Origin: Neurospora tetraspora
Lineage: Eukaryota; Ascomycota; Sordariomycetes; Sordariales; Sordariaceae
Reading direction: 5' to 3'
DNA: 64,000 bases
Assembly: GCF_033439725.1 (NCBI RefSeq)
Contig: NW_026944383.1
Location: 4,650,001 to 4,714,000, forward strand
Shown: one piece after another, positions 47,001 through 60,400 of the stretch
Layout of the letters: each line of letters starts with the position of its first letter
Position numbering within the stretch: position 1 is the stretch's first letter
Notes under the pieces: generated by a model
Told to the model about the DNA's origin: nothing
Seen by the model: only the letters and a program-made list of their open reading frames with translations
The model's database searches: none
Translations under genes and position numbers: made by a program

Positions 47001-50000
47001 ATGCGCTGCGGGGACCGACAGAAAGTTACCATATATATGCACGGTAATCTCAGATGTAAAGGGCGATCTATCCGAGTTTCATCTCGTATAGGGCTGGGAG
47101 GAATCGGATGATGTGGCTTGCTTTGTTGACGAAAAAAGAGATGAACGATTGAACACAAGTCTGATATCGGGATTGTGTCTGACCTCGAAGAGCTCCACTG
47201 TTTTGATTGACCCCTGGCATAAACCGCTCGCTTAGGCGACCCGACAGCGGATCGGCCCGCTGTGGGGACTCCTTTGGCGCGCTGGCGCGCCAAACGCCGG
47301 AAGAGACGCTTGCGACATGGGATAAGACGAAAAGTGATGCATTTCTTTGCAATATCCGATGAAATGAGGCTCAAGGTTGCCTTGGTGGCGTCAACTCTAC
47401 CATCAAGAATCCGATACCTCGTACATCGGATTCTATGGTCTGGAATGGGGTTGTTAGAATCAGGGGGCTCCCCTGCTTGCGGTTATCGTCAAGTGTAGAG
47501 TATCGACGTAGCACAAGTTTTGAGGCATTACCTATCTCTAATCAGAAATCCCTCCTTCTCTTCGGTTCTTATACAGTTCGTACCATTGACATATCCATGA
47601 TGTGCAATAGATAGAATGTATCATTAGTCCGAGTCAAACTACTTGGAACATGAAACGCAGCTAACATACTGGCTTGCCACCAAACAAGAATTTTTGGCAA
47701 ACCTAGTGAGGGTGAGGATGTTTCTCTGCTGCGAGATTCCAAATGCATGAACAGAGGCACACGTGGTTTGAGTCTCGAATTGCGATTGGCTTTTATCGCC
47801 ATGTAAGGCACCACCGACAAACCCCCCCGTCTGTAGATAACCAATGTTCGGTAACAGCGCACTATGCTTATGTGTGCGAAGGGCATGTGATATCGAGACA
47901 TTTTAGTCTTACCTAGACTAGCTTGGTTGCCTTACAATACCACCCAGTGCCTGGGCGCTTCCGGATTTTGATCTGGGACTTCGAAAATGTCCGACGGAAT
48001 TGTAAATTTTTTGGGGTCCGGAGGGACGGATAGCGCTAATGCACCCCATGCTGAATGAATGTCTGTTTTGGAACCAACTTGACCCTAACCCGTAACTTAC
48101 ATTGTAACGAGCGTGGTTCAGATCATCCTCATTTGTTCTTTGAACGATTTTTCTTGCCTCATTCTTTACCGAGAATTGACACACTGCCTTATTGATTATT
48201 CGAAAATGATGGAATTCAACTTGGTTGATCATCAACTAAGATCGCTATCTTTTCGTCTCGTGAGAGATCGCTTCCTATTCCAAGCTTGCTTTCAAGCAAG
48301 CTCTGCATCTGGGTAGGCGATGTCGCAACGTCATCATGATACTGTTTTGGCGTCGATGATTCGGTATGGATATGTTTTGAGGCGTTTTGTTTCCAACTAA
48401 CAACCTTCACTCACTGCCACCACAACTTGACCAAACCCGAAACCGGTCAGCGGACGGCTTTCCTCGTTAATCGGATGGGTGTTTGAAGAAGGCAGCTTCG
48501 GTGTGGTGAGACAAGAACCTGAAAGCCTGATCAAACTTCACACATTTTCCGGAAATAGTTGTCGCCGCTCTTTGCCGCTCAGCAGCAGCCTCCAACCGGT
48601 CAACCTGCAAACAATCTCACCTCCCGCACAAGGGGATGGATGGATGAAGCAGATCCTAAGAGTCCTGCGGGGAACGATCATCCGCACATAATCAATCGAT
48701 AATCAGATAAAGAAAGCGCAGCCACCACAACTCCACGAGGCACGCAGGACAAGGCAACCGTTCGAGCCACAGGAATGACCATACCGACACGCCTGATCAG
48801 GCTGCCGCTGATCTGGTTTCAATATCCGCCGACTCTTCAGCCGAAACACCGACAATGAACTTCTCTTACCCCGCCCCCGCAGAACCCGCTCAGCCGAGGC
48901 TGAATATTGCAGGAATAGGCAAAAGCTATAGCTAAGCTGAGCTACATTGCACTTTCGGTCAGGATAAAGCATTTGGAGCTTCATGGAGGGGAAGTTTAGG
49001 AGGGGCTAGGACTTAGAGGAGGGGTAGAGTTGGTAAGGCTATCTCCGTCCCTCTTTTGCTATCTTAAGCTCTGACGTCGAATCCTTGCACTGTACTGAAA
49101 GCGCAGAAAAAACATGCATTGCGAGCATTAACAGCATGCATTAGTCGAAGTGCCGGAACATAGATCTGCATCCCCGGGTGGGGTTTGCTGCCTCCGCGTC
49201 CGTAGCTACGGAGATGGAGGTCCGGCCTGGCGGGTTTTCCGGATTCGGGTACGGGACGGCCTTCATCGATCGAACCGATATGCATGACAAAACACATTCG
49301 GTTAATCCTCAGGATGTTAGGAAGGGTTGCAATAAGGAATAAGGCAACCAACGTTGCGCTCGGTTGGACCCGCGTATCGAGAACGTTTTGGAAGCGCCAA
49401 GGCTTCCCTCAAGAAAACGATTCTCATTCTCGAAATTCTGGAACCGCAATACACTAAATCTGATGCATCTGATGCATAGCCCGTGATATAATCCGCCTGC
49501 TGGTGAGTTAGCTCGGATTCCCATTGGTGGCATCAGAACATGCCATGCTTCCAAGTCCTAGGCAGCGACATTTCTGACACGAGTTAGACCACACCTCGTC
49601 CTATACAACCTCATCAAGCGAGATGTCTTGAAACTCGACAAGGCAATACGACATACTCACAGCCTGAAAAGTTTCGAAAGTCAGACGCTAGCCTTGTGAG
49701 CCGGCTTTGTGAGGCCCTCTCAAGGCAAAAAAGAGGCCATCCTCACTACGCTATGAACACACGTTACCTCAGCGGCATAATGTCATAGCATCTGACATAT
49801 AGGTAGCCTTGGCCCATACTGCCGATTCGCCAAAATTGTTCACCGAAAACCGGCATGATGACAGGAGATCCAACCAGTAACCACAAGATCGTCAGACTGT
49901 GCCTTGGTCATCCATAATACGGAAAAGCGCGGCACACATATTGTGATATTTGTGCCTGTGACGCTGTAACTGTCGATCCGGCTGTTGTTTGGCGGGACAG

Positions 50001-52624
50001 GCGGGTGCTGGGCAACCGACAACATTCCACCATTTCCCCATTCCACCGTGACCTACCGTGGCACGGCATAATCGCATACGGCGGGAATGGCGGACAAGCG
50101 GCAGCGGCAGCGGCAGCGCCGCCCCCGTGAGGACACAGATCCAGTGGACACTTGGGGGATTTTCTGCTTTTCGGAAACCACTCAAAAGACCGAAAGAGGT
50201 GGGACAAACCATAATTAGCACCTTAATTGTACCTTGCTACAGATGATGACTTGTTGAGCCGCAAAAAAGACGCAAGTTACACCGAGTTACACAGAAGGGT
50301 TTGTATACTTACCTACTTGTCCTAGCAACGTCCTTCTTCACGATCCTTCACTAGGAGACTTCATTCGAGAATATGATGGCTCACATGACATCGAGCGGCC
50401 GCAGAGACCCACGAAGTCACCAACAGAGATGATATAAGCGCGGACTTAAAGGACAGTCAGATATCAGTCAGCCTCAACGCCGACGGCAAGTTCCGTAACT
50501 GGTGAGATCAAGATCAGTGGTAGTCAATGATTGGGGTACTTACGAAGTTCGACTGTAAAAGGACATATATCTCCACCCCTGAACTTTCGGTGAATGTATT
50601 CACATTATCCAGTCATCAATGTTGTTTCGATCGAGTGTTCACTCACTCGACAATCACTGACACTGCGGAGTGCGGGCGGCGTGCAATCTCACAAGCGGAT
50701 ATCGGCCGACACTTCACGCTCTCGATAGTCAACCGTTCAACGTGTGTGTGTTCCCACGTTAGTGTCACACTGAGGTGAAAGTGTACCACACCTGACAACT
50801 CTCCTCATCACTGGACTGGAGCATCATGCAAGAAACTACTACATTCAATCGGAAACATCCCGCCGGCCCGGTCGTTAGTCCTATGATCCCCAGTCCAACG
50901 TTGGATTTTCGCTTCGAATTTCCAAACTTCGAGATAAAGTTAACATGTTGGTAATCACTAGCGTTAACCGAGCAGGTCTGAGCCCCCCTTGGGTTTCTTA
51001 GCGTGGTCGCCTTCTTTTGTTCTTGGGACAGTAAGATCGATGTTACTCGGGGAGAACACTGAGACAGAAATGATCAACGCGTACTACTTTGGGGCTTAGT
51101 GGATGATCTTACACTTGGTTTATGATCCCAGATCCTCGTGTCAGATTTGGAGGCTGTTGGTGAGCGTCATCGTGGCTCGGGAAGTTAGTGTCGAGGGTGA
51201 GTCGTAAGCTTTCTGAAACGTCCATGCGATTGACTGAAGACGTAGGGATACCGAGCTTCAGGTTTGATGAGGCGCAAATTTGTGACGGCGAACATGTTTC
51301 GCGCCTTTCACCAGTCGGTCGGTTTGTTCGGACTCCGACTCTTTTCGGTATCAAGGCATCATCGATCTTTCCAACTTAGATGTTGTACAATGTACCAGTG
51401 CGGCAGTGCGGTTGCCTAGAGTGGAGTTACATCTCAACATCTTAGTACTAGATTGGCAGGTACTACCCAACGAGACCAAAGGGAGGGGAGTGGCTGCGGC
51501 GCAGTTTCCCAAACGCAATAGTTGGAACCGAATTCCTGGGATATGAGGTTTCTGGAATCCTGGGTCGTCATTTCCTGCCCATGTTCCCTGGTGTTTGCCT
51601 TATAAAGTGGCTTGCTACCGAATGCAACGGCACAGACCAGGCGTTCATGATGATGTTTGTGATGTTTTCCTCATGCATGTCTTTGAAGTTTTGAGCACCG
51701 CTGTACCGGAAGCATCGGAATATCTCCCTAGTATTCCAATTTCCGCGTAGCGAGGGATAGTGTCGTAAGGCAACCAGACTGGGGTACCTAGATACGGAAA
51801 TTGCTACCTAGTTGGATAGAAGAGAAATTGAAGTTTTTGAGCACTTGCTAGGGGCTCGTTTCCAGGGGTCTGGATCACACGTGGGGTCAAAAAGAAAACA
51901 ACGCCCGCTGTCACTCTGTGGCGCTGGATACTAGATCTGGAGCAAAGTAAACAAACCCCTGAGCTGAATTGACTGTGTACCGTCGTGATAGCTGAGCCCA
52001 AGCCCCTGAAAGTTGTGCACTCTGTATTATTCTGCGGAGAATTAACACCAATGAAAATCAAAAGTGTCTTCCTGTCGTCGTCTCGAGGTTTACTTTCGTT
52101 CTGTCATTGTCGCCTTGTCCAATGACATGCGCTGCCTCGCTCGAAGCCTTACGTATCAAACATCTACGCTTGTCCTGATGTTCACGTTCTCTTGCCCTGA
52201 TAACGCTTGTTACCTGCAAATTCATCGACACAGCGTGATTTGCTTACTCAGAACTCCTACAAGCTTCTTGACTAGTATTACTGAATTTTTTAAGAATTAC
52301 ACTGCTACACAGTTACACTCAAGGGCCAAAATGGCACCTTGAACACACTCTTTCTCCGGATTTCCCCAAGTGAAACCCAGGACCGTACACACTTGAATAC
52401 CTCGATCGTTGATGTACATGCGTGAAAGAGATATGAAAAGCAATCCCCAAAGTCTATTTGTTCGCTGAAAGCAATGAGAATGTCTGAAGCAAATTGAGAA
52501 AAGAGAGGAAACCCTGGCGGCTCACCTGTCCCAGACTTCCTGACGTTCGGAACTTAACATGTAACGTATATATGAATGAGTTTGATGCACTCGTTGCCGG
52601 TAGTGCACCCACGCTCGCAGCTGA
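41097..52624. other. Gene-poor 11.5-kb region
   Basis: No frame is supported by codon bias plus a motif. Longest open stretches are minus 46721-47374 (no ATG near its start) and plus 42708-43232. Base composition looks ordinary and the sequence does not look RIP-mutated. A pyrimidine-rich tract at about 42500-42590 resembles the leaders of real genes here. Telomere-like short words occur at 43253-43263 and 48083-48092. The left end must hold the OCH1-like promoter and the right end the 3' UTR of the Est1-type gene. Confidence 0.5.
42708..43232 (+). CDS. Doubtful hypothetical ORF
   Basis: ATG-initiated, 174 aa, not recognised. It follows a pyrimidine-rich tract (about 42500-42590) like those before true genes. 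Against it, codons show little bias and the protein is rich in Arg, Ser and Leu with no domain, as in chance frames. It is listed only because it is the best ATG-started frame in the left part of the gene-poor region. Confidence 0.15.
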   Translation: MPSFGCNKMAPSVSNGAANFGFQSGVILPAVRRSLRALIVRYHFTRFDWLLSVEGGVHFRAPKMKHALPCCPLEPFSRTPSRESPLTAKDDCRRDFAKGPKRWMFSLFSLELGRGQRRHSSPPLIYFEPFSNSDNATSRLDGFVQYLIQVCHLYTPQVCVARTGSRIRDREGRS

Positions 52625-55103
52625 TCAAGGGTGGGCGGCCGCGTCAGGCAGTTCACCGTAGTCATTGCCTCCTCTCTGAGACTCCAGCTCATACTGCGGG
52701 TGCACCCCGAACCGATGAGTCTTGGAGTCGTATTGAAGCCATTTGCCCTCTCCCTCCATGGCAATCCTGTAGCCCAAATACAGAACGCGTGTGATTCTTT
52801 CGTCGAAGAGGGAAGCCGATTCGAAATACTTCTCATCGTCGATGATTTTGTCTTCCGAGAACCAGTCGCTGGGGAAATACTTCTCCACCCACAGAAGGCC
52901 GCGCATGGCAAAGTCCTCGGGGAGAGGACGGGGAACCTCTTCGTTCTCCGGTCTGGGAAACTGATCGCTCTCAAATCGGTCATATGCGGAGTAATCTCGA
53001 AGCAAGGAGTTCAGCTGGTAAGACACCAGTCGCCAGGGAAACTCTGGTGCAAAGTGGACCATGGCCTCTGGTAAAGAGATCATATGGTAGACAAAGGCAA
53101 GAGTGGCATGGAGATATGGAACCACATTTAGGTCATCCTGTTGTCTAAAGACAACATCATGAGTTCTGTTGGCCAATCTCAGAGCTGTTACGAGTTGTAG
53201 ATCTGGTTCCGCCCCCTCGGTGCCAGTCATGGTCTGGTCACGGGACTCATCACTGACGCTTGCTTTTGCTTTGATGGCTCGGTAAACTGGGTTCTTTTCA
53301 TTACCCCATCCAATAATGGCACAGCAGTTTGCAATGGCAATGTGGTATCTGTCTGACGTTAGAACTGGAAACCGAAAAAGAAAAGGTACCGATTGCACAT
53401 ACCCAGGCTCCCGCCACTGATATCCTGAAACCTGAATGTGATTATCAAGGGGCTTCAAGAAATTCTCCATATAATGCTCCAGCTTGTCCTGAGACTTGCC
53501 ACTAAACATGACGCCGTGGGTCTGAACGAATGCAAGATCGATATGATGCAGTCTTGAGTGACGACTTGAATCAGGACCCAAAACAGGGTCGAAAAGCGTC
53601 ATGATGCTGTCACGAGCAGAGTTGAAGGGGATTGCAACACAGAGGGATTTGGCGTAATAGTAAAGTTGCTGCACCGCGTTGGGTCGGGAAAGAATGGCGA
53701 GATGGTGGTAGAGGCGCCCAGTAGTGGGAGATTTATCGGAAGCCTTCGAGTACCAATCCCGGCTCACGCCAGTCCATATCTCTCGGTCACGAAGGTTGCC
53801 CTCCTCGATAGCCATCCGATAACGGCTCAGATCCCCGAGACACTCAATCCATGTCTCTTCAAAAGCAGGCACAGTTTCGTACAACAACGCCATCATCGAG
53901 TATGCCAGGTAAATAAACGTAAGCATGTGCTCGAGACTCCCCGGAAGACGGTGTCTCAGCAGTTCAAGGAAGCTGTGAATCCCGTGCCTCCACATTCGGG
54001 CCGGCATAGCATACTTGGCGGCCAACCGTCTTAACGCCGGACTCGCAGACGGGTGTTGTGAAGCAAGGAAGAAGTCGTGGTGCTCGTGCAGCAAAGTGCG
54101 GTGCAGGGCGATCAAGGCCTGCCATTGCTCATGGTTGATGGGCTTGTTGGCCGGATCGGTCTCGGCATTCTGGGCGTTGTCGACCTCGATGCATTTGCTC
54201 TCGACCATAACGAGGCCAGCATAGATGCCCTTGACCTCGGTGACAAGCTGCTCCTGGGAAATAGCGCGTGTCTCGGGCTGTTTGAGGAATCCAATTGACA
54301 TATCTTCAGACTGAGCAGCGGTTCGACTGGGCTGGCTTTGCGCCTGCTGACTCTGGCGGCGGGGCTTGGCCTGCGAAGCAGCTAAAGCTAGTTTGTGGCT
54401 TGTGGCAACGTTCGACTTGTCGTATGACTGAGTGCGGGTACGAGTTGAATCATTTTGGGGATCCCAGAGCATTCCTTTTTGAGTCGGTCCTCGGTCAAAC
54501 TCCGCACGCGCATCGTCCGTCATCCCACTCGCTCCCTGACGACCAGAAGTTTTGGAGCGCTTGGGGGGAGACTGGCTACGAGAACTCTCCCTTTTGTTGC
54601 TGGGAGAAGGACTCTTTGTTCGGAAAGCACGGTCTGGTTGCGCCTGCGCCACATTGCCCGAATCTTGGCCAGCATTTCTTCCCCAGTTTGACGGCCGGTT
54701 GGTGTCTCCGGGAGGAGCTGCCTTTCCGGATTTAGAACTAACGTCTAGACCTGGGTTTCTGATGTGATGCATGGCTAGATGTGAGTACAGATCCCTAAGT
54801 TGGGGAGGGAGGGTGAGGGGGGGATGAGAGGAATGGAACCAACCTTTCACTTATATTTGTAGGCTGAGATGCCTTCCACTGAGCATTCAGCCAGTCCTCT
54901 TTTTCCTTGTCAGAATTCTTGCTGTTGTAAAGTTCCGCATGAACAGATTTGACGTGAGCCTCAAACTGCACGTAGTCGGTGACCGTTGGGAGGTCTAAAT
55001 TGCAGAGACTACAAACGGCCGGTTTCTGCCTAGATCGTGCTTGTTTTCTTAGGTAATTGACAAAGCCTTGTCCGATGTCGACCTGGGGCTTTTGGGATGC
55101 CAT
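52625..55103 (-). CDS. Est1/SMG7-type protein with N-terminal zinc finger
   Basis: Member of the Est1-type DNA/RNA-binding group, which includes telomerase and mRNA-decay factors. Minus strand, three exons: 55103-54844, 54794-53403, 53348-52625, giving 791 aa. ATG 55103 (MASQKPQVD) is the first ATG in frame. A C2H2-like finger is at Cys31, Cys34, His50, His55. A disordered Ser/Pro/Arg/Gln-rich region follows (about 100-260). The Est1 domain shows SRDWYSKASDKSPTTGRLYHH, LAILSRPNAVQQLYYYAKSL and SARDSIMTLFDPVL. The 49-nt first intron joins ISE to RDLYSHLAMHH. The 54-nt second intron has no stop; removing it yields WREPGYHIAIANCCAIIGWG, the expected helix, so it is spliced in this model. Whether it acts in telomeres or decay is not decided by sequence. 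Confidence 0.87.
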
Positions 55104-56959
55104 GACGGGCAGGCTTGTTGTGTGGACGTGTTTGTGTGCGAGTGAGGCGTTGAGTGCCTCGTCAGACCTAAGTGCTACTCGCGAATCAGGCAAACCAGTG
55201 TCAGAGGCGTGACCTTCGGGTGATGCACCAGAGGTTCTCACGATTCGCGCCCGTGCGCGACAAGGGTCTGATATTAGTACTGAGTGGTGTATCTCCCAAA
55301 GAAGTTTCCTAGGGAGGTTCGAAAGCTGCTAGATGTGGTTGTGAGCGACTTTTGTTGGTAAGTCGACCGGAGGCGGCTTGCCGGGGGTAGTGTCGTCGAG
55401 AAGAGCGGGGTGGCAATAGGTTGAGGGAGGTGTATGTAGAAAGGCAAAGTCCCATCAAAGATGATGATGTCGCGACGTGAGTGACTTGGGTTTGTCAACA
55501 GAGGCGGGGGCCAACAACGCAGTGACAGCCAAATCTACCAGCGTTGCGTGTTACCAGCAGGCATAACAAGCGAGCGACCCTGGTGCAGCAAGTTGAGGCA
55601 TAAATGTGAAGTAAACGAAGACGATCCAGATGAGAGATGGGTTTCTCATTAATAGAAATTGGCCCCGAGGAAAGAGGTAAGTAGGTACCTGTCGGTTTTG
55701 GTGCGCATATCAAACTTGACTGCCTTATTTGCTCTCTGGCGAACCATTTGAGCACAGCCTGTAGGTACCATCCTTGCCCAATGGGCTCGTGCGGAACGCG
55801 GTGGTTCGCGCACCGCGATTGAGGCTCTGTCTGTGTGGGGCAGATCCGGGCCATTCCTGCATTTCTCAAATGATTCTCAAGACAAAGAGCACTTCCTCCC
55901 TCCTCACAATTCCTCACCGAAAGAAAAGTGAATCCTTTTTATAAGAGCGGTGATAATGAACCCCAAAATCATTGATCGAGCTCAAATGCCACGTCCTTAC
56001 TGTACTCAGCGGAGGTGGTCGGCTTGTGTAGACGCACACAGAGCTTGCTGCCGTTTTCCAGCTCCCTCAGAGCCTCCTGTGGCCTGTTGCATGCTTGGCG
56101 GAACCTTCCGTCTCGAATCTTTGAGCCTCTGGAAACATACTCAAGCTTCCATTTAAGTACCTGCTGTGTACCTACTCTGGTTGCAAGTATGTTCTGGGCG
56201 TGTCGGCGTCATTCGGTTTGTTATTGGTATCGATATGGGTAAGGGTTGTTGGTTCGTGTCTTCCTTTCGGATCCGGGTCACCGCCCAGGCAGAACTGTGA
56301 ACGATAGGTGGTAGCTACCCTGTCGCCCTATCTGCTAGCTGGCAAGAGCCCTGACAGTAACACTAGGGTTTGGCTCTCAGCTCGTCCCATTAAGGTTGTA
56401 TCAAATATAAGACTTCCACACCCTGGGAACGAGAAAAACTTAGTGCCCTAACATAGAGAAGCAATCATTTTCCTCGGAGCCCGCTCGACACTTGCCGCCC
56501 GAAACCTTCAACTTTGCAAATTACTATGCCTTGAGAGTGCCATCTCCGGCAAACACTCGATCAAATTCACGCTGGTCTGGCCTCATTTGATCTCACTCGT
56601 CGACCCTTACATATCGGGTTTGATCAATGATATTACTTCCTGCTGCCTGAAGCCCTCTTCGGTGGGAAGCAGGTGGGTTGCCCAAGTCGGTCAGGAGCCA
56701 CCTCACTGCACGATCCAAACTGTTGGGCGAGCCCGGTACTATCGAATTGAGTGCAAAGATGAGATCAAAGACCCGAGCTAACCAAGGCTTGAGCTGAACA
56801 GGTCTTAGTGCAGCTCGACATCATTCATCGTTCAATTGACAAGGGGAGAACAGAAAGCCTTATGTATCATGTTCGTCGGTGTCTACCTAAACGCCCGGAA
56901 AACCCATGATCGTCGGTCTAACTACTCTACGCAGCACAGCCAGATAGATACTGTACCTC

Positions 56960-57469
56960 ATGCTGGCCACCTCCAAACCTGAGGTAGCCTTGACATACCG
57001 GCGGTGGACCTTCTCTCTTCAGCAAACATTTCAGTCAAGCTTCTACGGAACATTTGACGAAGCAAACATTCGGGCTGTGATATACACAAGCTCGAGACAA
57101 GGCATTCGGGCATCCATAGGTACCGTTGCGACTGCCCCACGCTGTCTTTACCCAACCGTCGAACACATCATAACCCAACGCTACCTTAATGCCACGACAG
57201 AGAAGGCAGCGTACCGTCTTTCAGCGTTGTCTTTCAGCATTGTCTCCATCGTCGCCCAATGGACCGCTGGTTTTCGGTCAAGTCAGGCAGGCTGTCTTTG
57301 CCTTCAATCTTGGTGGCCTTTTTGGGGACAACCCGTGGGCCGGATATGGGACGAAGCCGGAGTCATGTGGGACCCGGGAGGGAGAACACGGGTTGTGCCT
57401 CCCGTTCTCGATATATATGTGGTTGGCTTGCACAATCACGCGCAGCCGCGCCTGGTCAAAGAATCCTGA
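56960..57469 (+). CDS. Doubtful hypothetical ORF
   Basis: ATG-initiated, 169 aa, not recognised. The codon mix is mildly gene-like over the first 90 codons, then turns Trp/Gly/Arg-rich. No signal peptide, membrane segment or motif. It could be a lineage-specific gene, an exon of one, or chance. Confidence 0.2.
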   Translation: MLATSKPEVALTYRRWTFSLQQTFQSSFYGTFDEANIRAVIYTSSRQGIRASIGTVATAPRCLYPTVEHIITQRYLNATTEKAAYRLSALSFSIVSIVAQWTAGFRSSQAGCLCLQSWWPFWGQPVGRIWDEAGVMWDPGGRTRVVPPVLDIYVVGLHNHAQPRLVKES

Positions 57470-60400
57470 AGGAGCTCTTGTCTGACGGAATGTTAACAAA
57501 GCATCCTTCTAACCTCCTGAGAGGCCTTGCAAGGTCGGCTTGTTGGGTCACACACCACGGTGCCTTATCGCCAGCCCGCCAATGCTGCCTCCGTCACAGT
57601 GATTGTCGGTAATTGATCACCTACCCTTCTCTTTGTGCGGCTGACAATTGTCACAAGCCTCACCGAAGCCTTAAGCGCCGCTCACCTCCCTTAGGATTAG
57701 ATGAACCAGCCGCAACAGACGCTCATTCCAAATCAGTTATATTCAAGTCTATGATTGGTCGCTTTTGCCAATCTCACGGGTTTCAGCAACAGAGAAGACA
57801 GCCTCACTAGCGAATAACCTCCTGAAATGCATGTGATAGGAACGCCGATCGGATATGAAGGCTTAATAACGTTTGCCTTGCCAATTATCTACCGCAAACA
57901 TGAGGCTGAGATCAGCGTTCGCTTAATCGCAATCACGAAGTCGAGGTGATGTGATAACTTAGGAACTTTGGGGGCCGCCGAAAAGAGCAATCGAGGAAGA
58001 TCAATTTCCCTTTACGTCCCTCGGAGAGGCTCTTGCCGCAGCAGAAGTGAGACACGGGTGTGCGACCTCAACTGCCCCAAATTTTGCAAGGGATATTAAC
58101 AGCAAAAGGGCCAAAAGGGTCACAACGGAAGAAACCCGATTCGCTTTTATTGCTGCAAATCGCAATCAGATGCTGTGAGAAGCAGCAACTATCCACTGCC
58201 TTCAAATCTCACTATACGTCATGATACTGATGGTATGATATGTCTTGGCACATTGAAAAGGGGAATGTCATCTAACAGAGCATAACGGGCCGCTCTGTTG
58301 GGGGCCAAACCGCGGAATTGAATTTGTATATGAAGTTTGGGGGCGGAACCACGAATGGCGTGGTGTTTCTAGTCCCTTTTGGCCCCAATCACCTTCTTTA
58401 CGGATTCTAGTAAAAGGGCAAATGGCAGAATGCAGAGATCAGGAGATAGCCACCTATATCTCCAGGTCTGCCCACTCCTCATGACCTGACAGCGGCGAAC
58501 GTTCTTTTCACCTACCACTCACAAGACGGTTCATACTGACCTGCCAGTAGGTTGCCTTTTGTAAGTGATCAAAATCAGCTCAGGCGGTGAATCTTGAATT
58601 TCGCACCTTGACTGACACGCCTATGGACTCTAGTCCCAACTTTTGGACTATCTGAAGGACAACTATCCGTTCAAGCCTATCAGCGGTTTTGATTAGATCC
58701 ATTACGCCAGCAAGACGTTGCTGAAGTCTTGCGGATCTCCTCGATGACAACATTGGTTCGGGACCGAATTGGGCTTTTTTGTTGACTCCCCGACGGATGA
58801 TTGATGCACTTCGGTGACATCTCATGGCAACCTCTGACGAACTGGTTTCCATTTCTCCGGGACAAAATTCTTTCGAGGTAGTAGATCTCACCACTGTCAG
58901 GAGGTGCAGACTCCTGAGGCTGTGCTCATCGAAGGCTTTGACAGACATGACTCCCTTGCTTGGCCATTCAACCTCCTTACCGGCGATGGGGAACCAACCG
59001 AGGCCTGAGACCAGACACATTCCAATGATTGAAGGATTTCCCCAACTCAACAAACTTGAGCAGGTTTTCAAGACAGTTGCCTTGCGCTACTCTTGGCCTG
59101 CAATGCCTGTATCGGTACCCAAGACACCTTGGTTTCGGGACAAGACTCACAGCCGCTACTTTTTACCCTGGCAGCTAGCTTGCTCATCGAATTACGATTG
59201 TTCGGGGAACACTCAACTGCTTCCGTGCGCTAGAAATGGATAGTTAGGTAGGTACTGTACCCTTGGTAGCTAACCCATGGAGTCATGATTGCCCGCACAC
59301 CGCTCTTCCAATAAGGATAGCAAACCGAAGGCATAAAGACAACAAAAACACCACCTTCCACGTATGGTTGCGAAGCTAAGGGAAGGCAACCACACAGACG
59401 AACACCGATTCTGGAAAGACCATGGCGAAATCCCTTTTCTGATGAAAATTATGGTGGCTGAACACGTCGACAGAGCCCCAGATATGAGTTTGAGTCGTCT
59501 GACCAATGAAGTGAGGGTACGTACGTCCTCACTCAGGACCACCGTGACGTCTACCATCTTCACGTATCTTCCATTGGGTACACTTACCGGGAGGCTGGTA
59601 GCTATTCTAGGCCATCCATACTCATATCTCCACGATGCGATGAACAGAGCATTGGCATAGGCCCGCAGGCTGGGTAAACCTCATCAACGGCATGAAAGGA
59701 AGTCCCTGACAGATGTCGCCTGCGTCGGAAGGTCAACTGTCCCCGGAAGAGTATACCAACTGCGACCTTTCGGGCAGCATTACATGAGGCTTGAGGACCT
59801 GGAAATGCCTGGCAACGAGACGATACAAGTGAACTTGGCAATCAAGGATCGACGGGCGACAACACCATAACTTGGCCTGGGTCCGAAACGTTCACCAGCC
59901 CCATGACCTGAGAACCTCAGTGGCCACTCGGTGAGGACACTCGCCTATCATACCACCAAAGATCCTCGGACTGCTTTGATCACCGAAAGATCTGGTGCTA
60001 AGGAATGAATCGCAAGTCTGGCAGGCTCTAGGCACGGATGGGTTTCTGTCGAGGCGTCTTTGCCTCACAGGTGATGACACAAGGGCTTAGTTGGCTGTGG
60101 ATGGACAGTAGGCGGTTCCATGAGCCGCCTTCTGTCGGAGGAGATTCCCTGGCGGCGACTCGTTGGCGAAAGGGCGCTCAAGGCGCTGAGGGCTTGTGCA
60201 TCACGATGGCCAGTCTTGGTACTCGCAGCCTTTCTCGACTCCTCTTTGGGCTGAAGCCAGCGTCACAAAGCACACTTTGCCTTCTTTTCCTTCATATTCA
60301 GGTTCTGCTTCATGCAAGGATAGCAGGACAGCTGAATAAGACCGGTACGAGACCATGCCATCGGACTGGGACACTTTAGGGGTCTTGGTTGCCTTCTTTT

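Noticed and set aside
46721-47374. 217-codon minus-strand frame
   Set aside because: No ATG near its 5' end, Arg/Ser/Leu-rich as expected for random frames, and no motif. A frame this long is possible by chance in 64 kb.
47406-47434. Perfect 10-bp inverted repeat with a 9-nt loop
   Set aside because: Expected by chance in a window of this size; no T-run or other sign of a terminator or RNA gene.
41097-52624. Region as a RIP-mutated transposon graveyard
   Set aside because: By eye the sequence is not strongly A/T-rich and shows no long decayed transposase or reverse-transcriptase frames; a computed RIP index would settle it.
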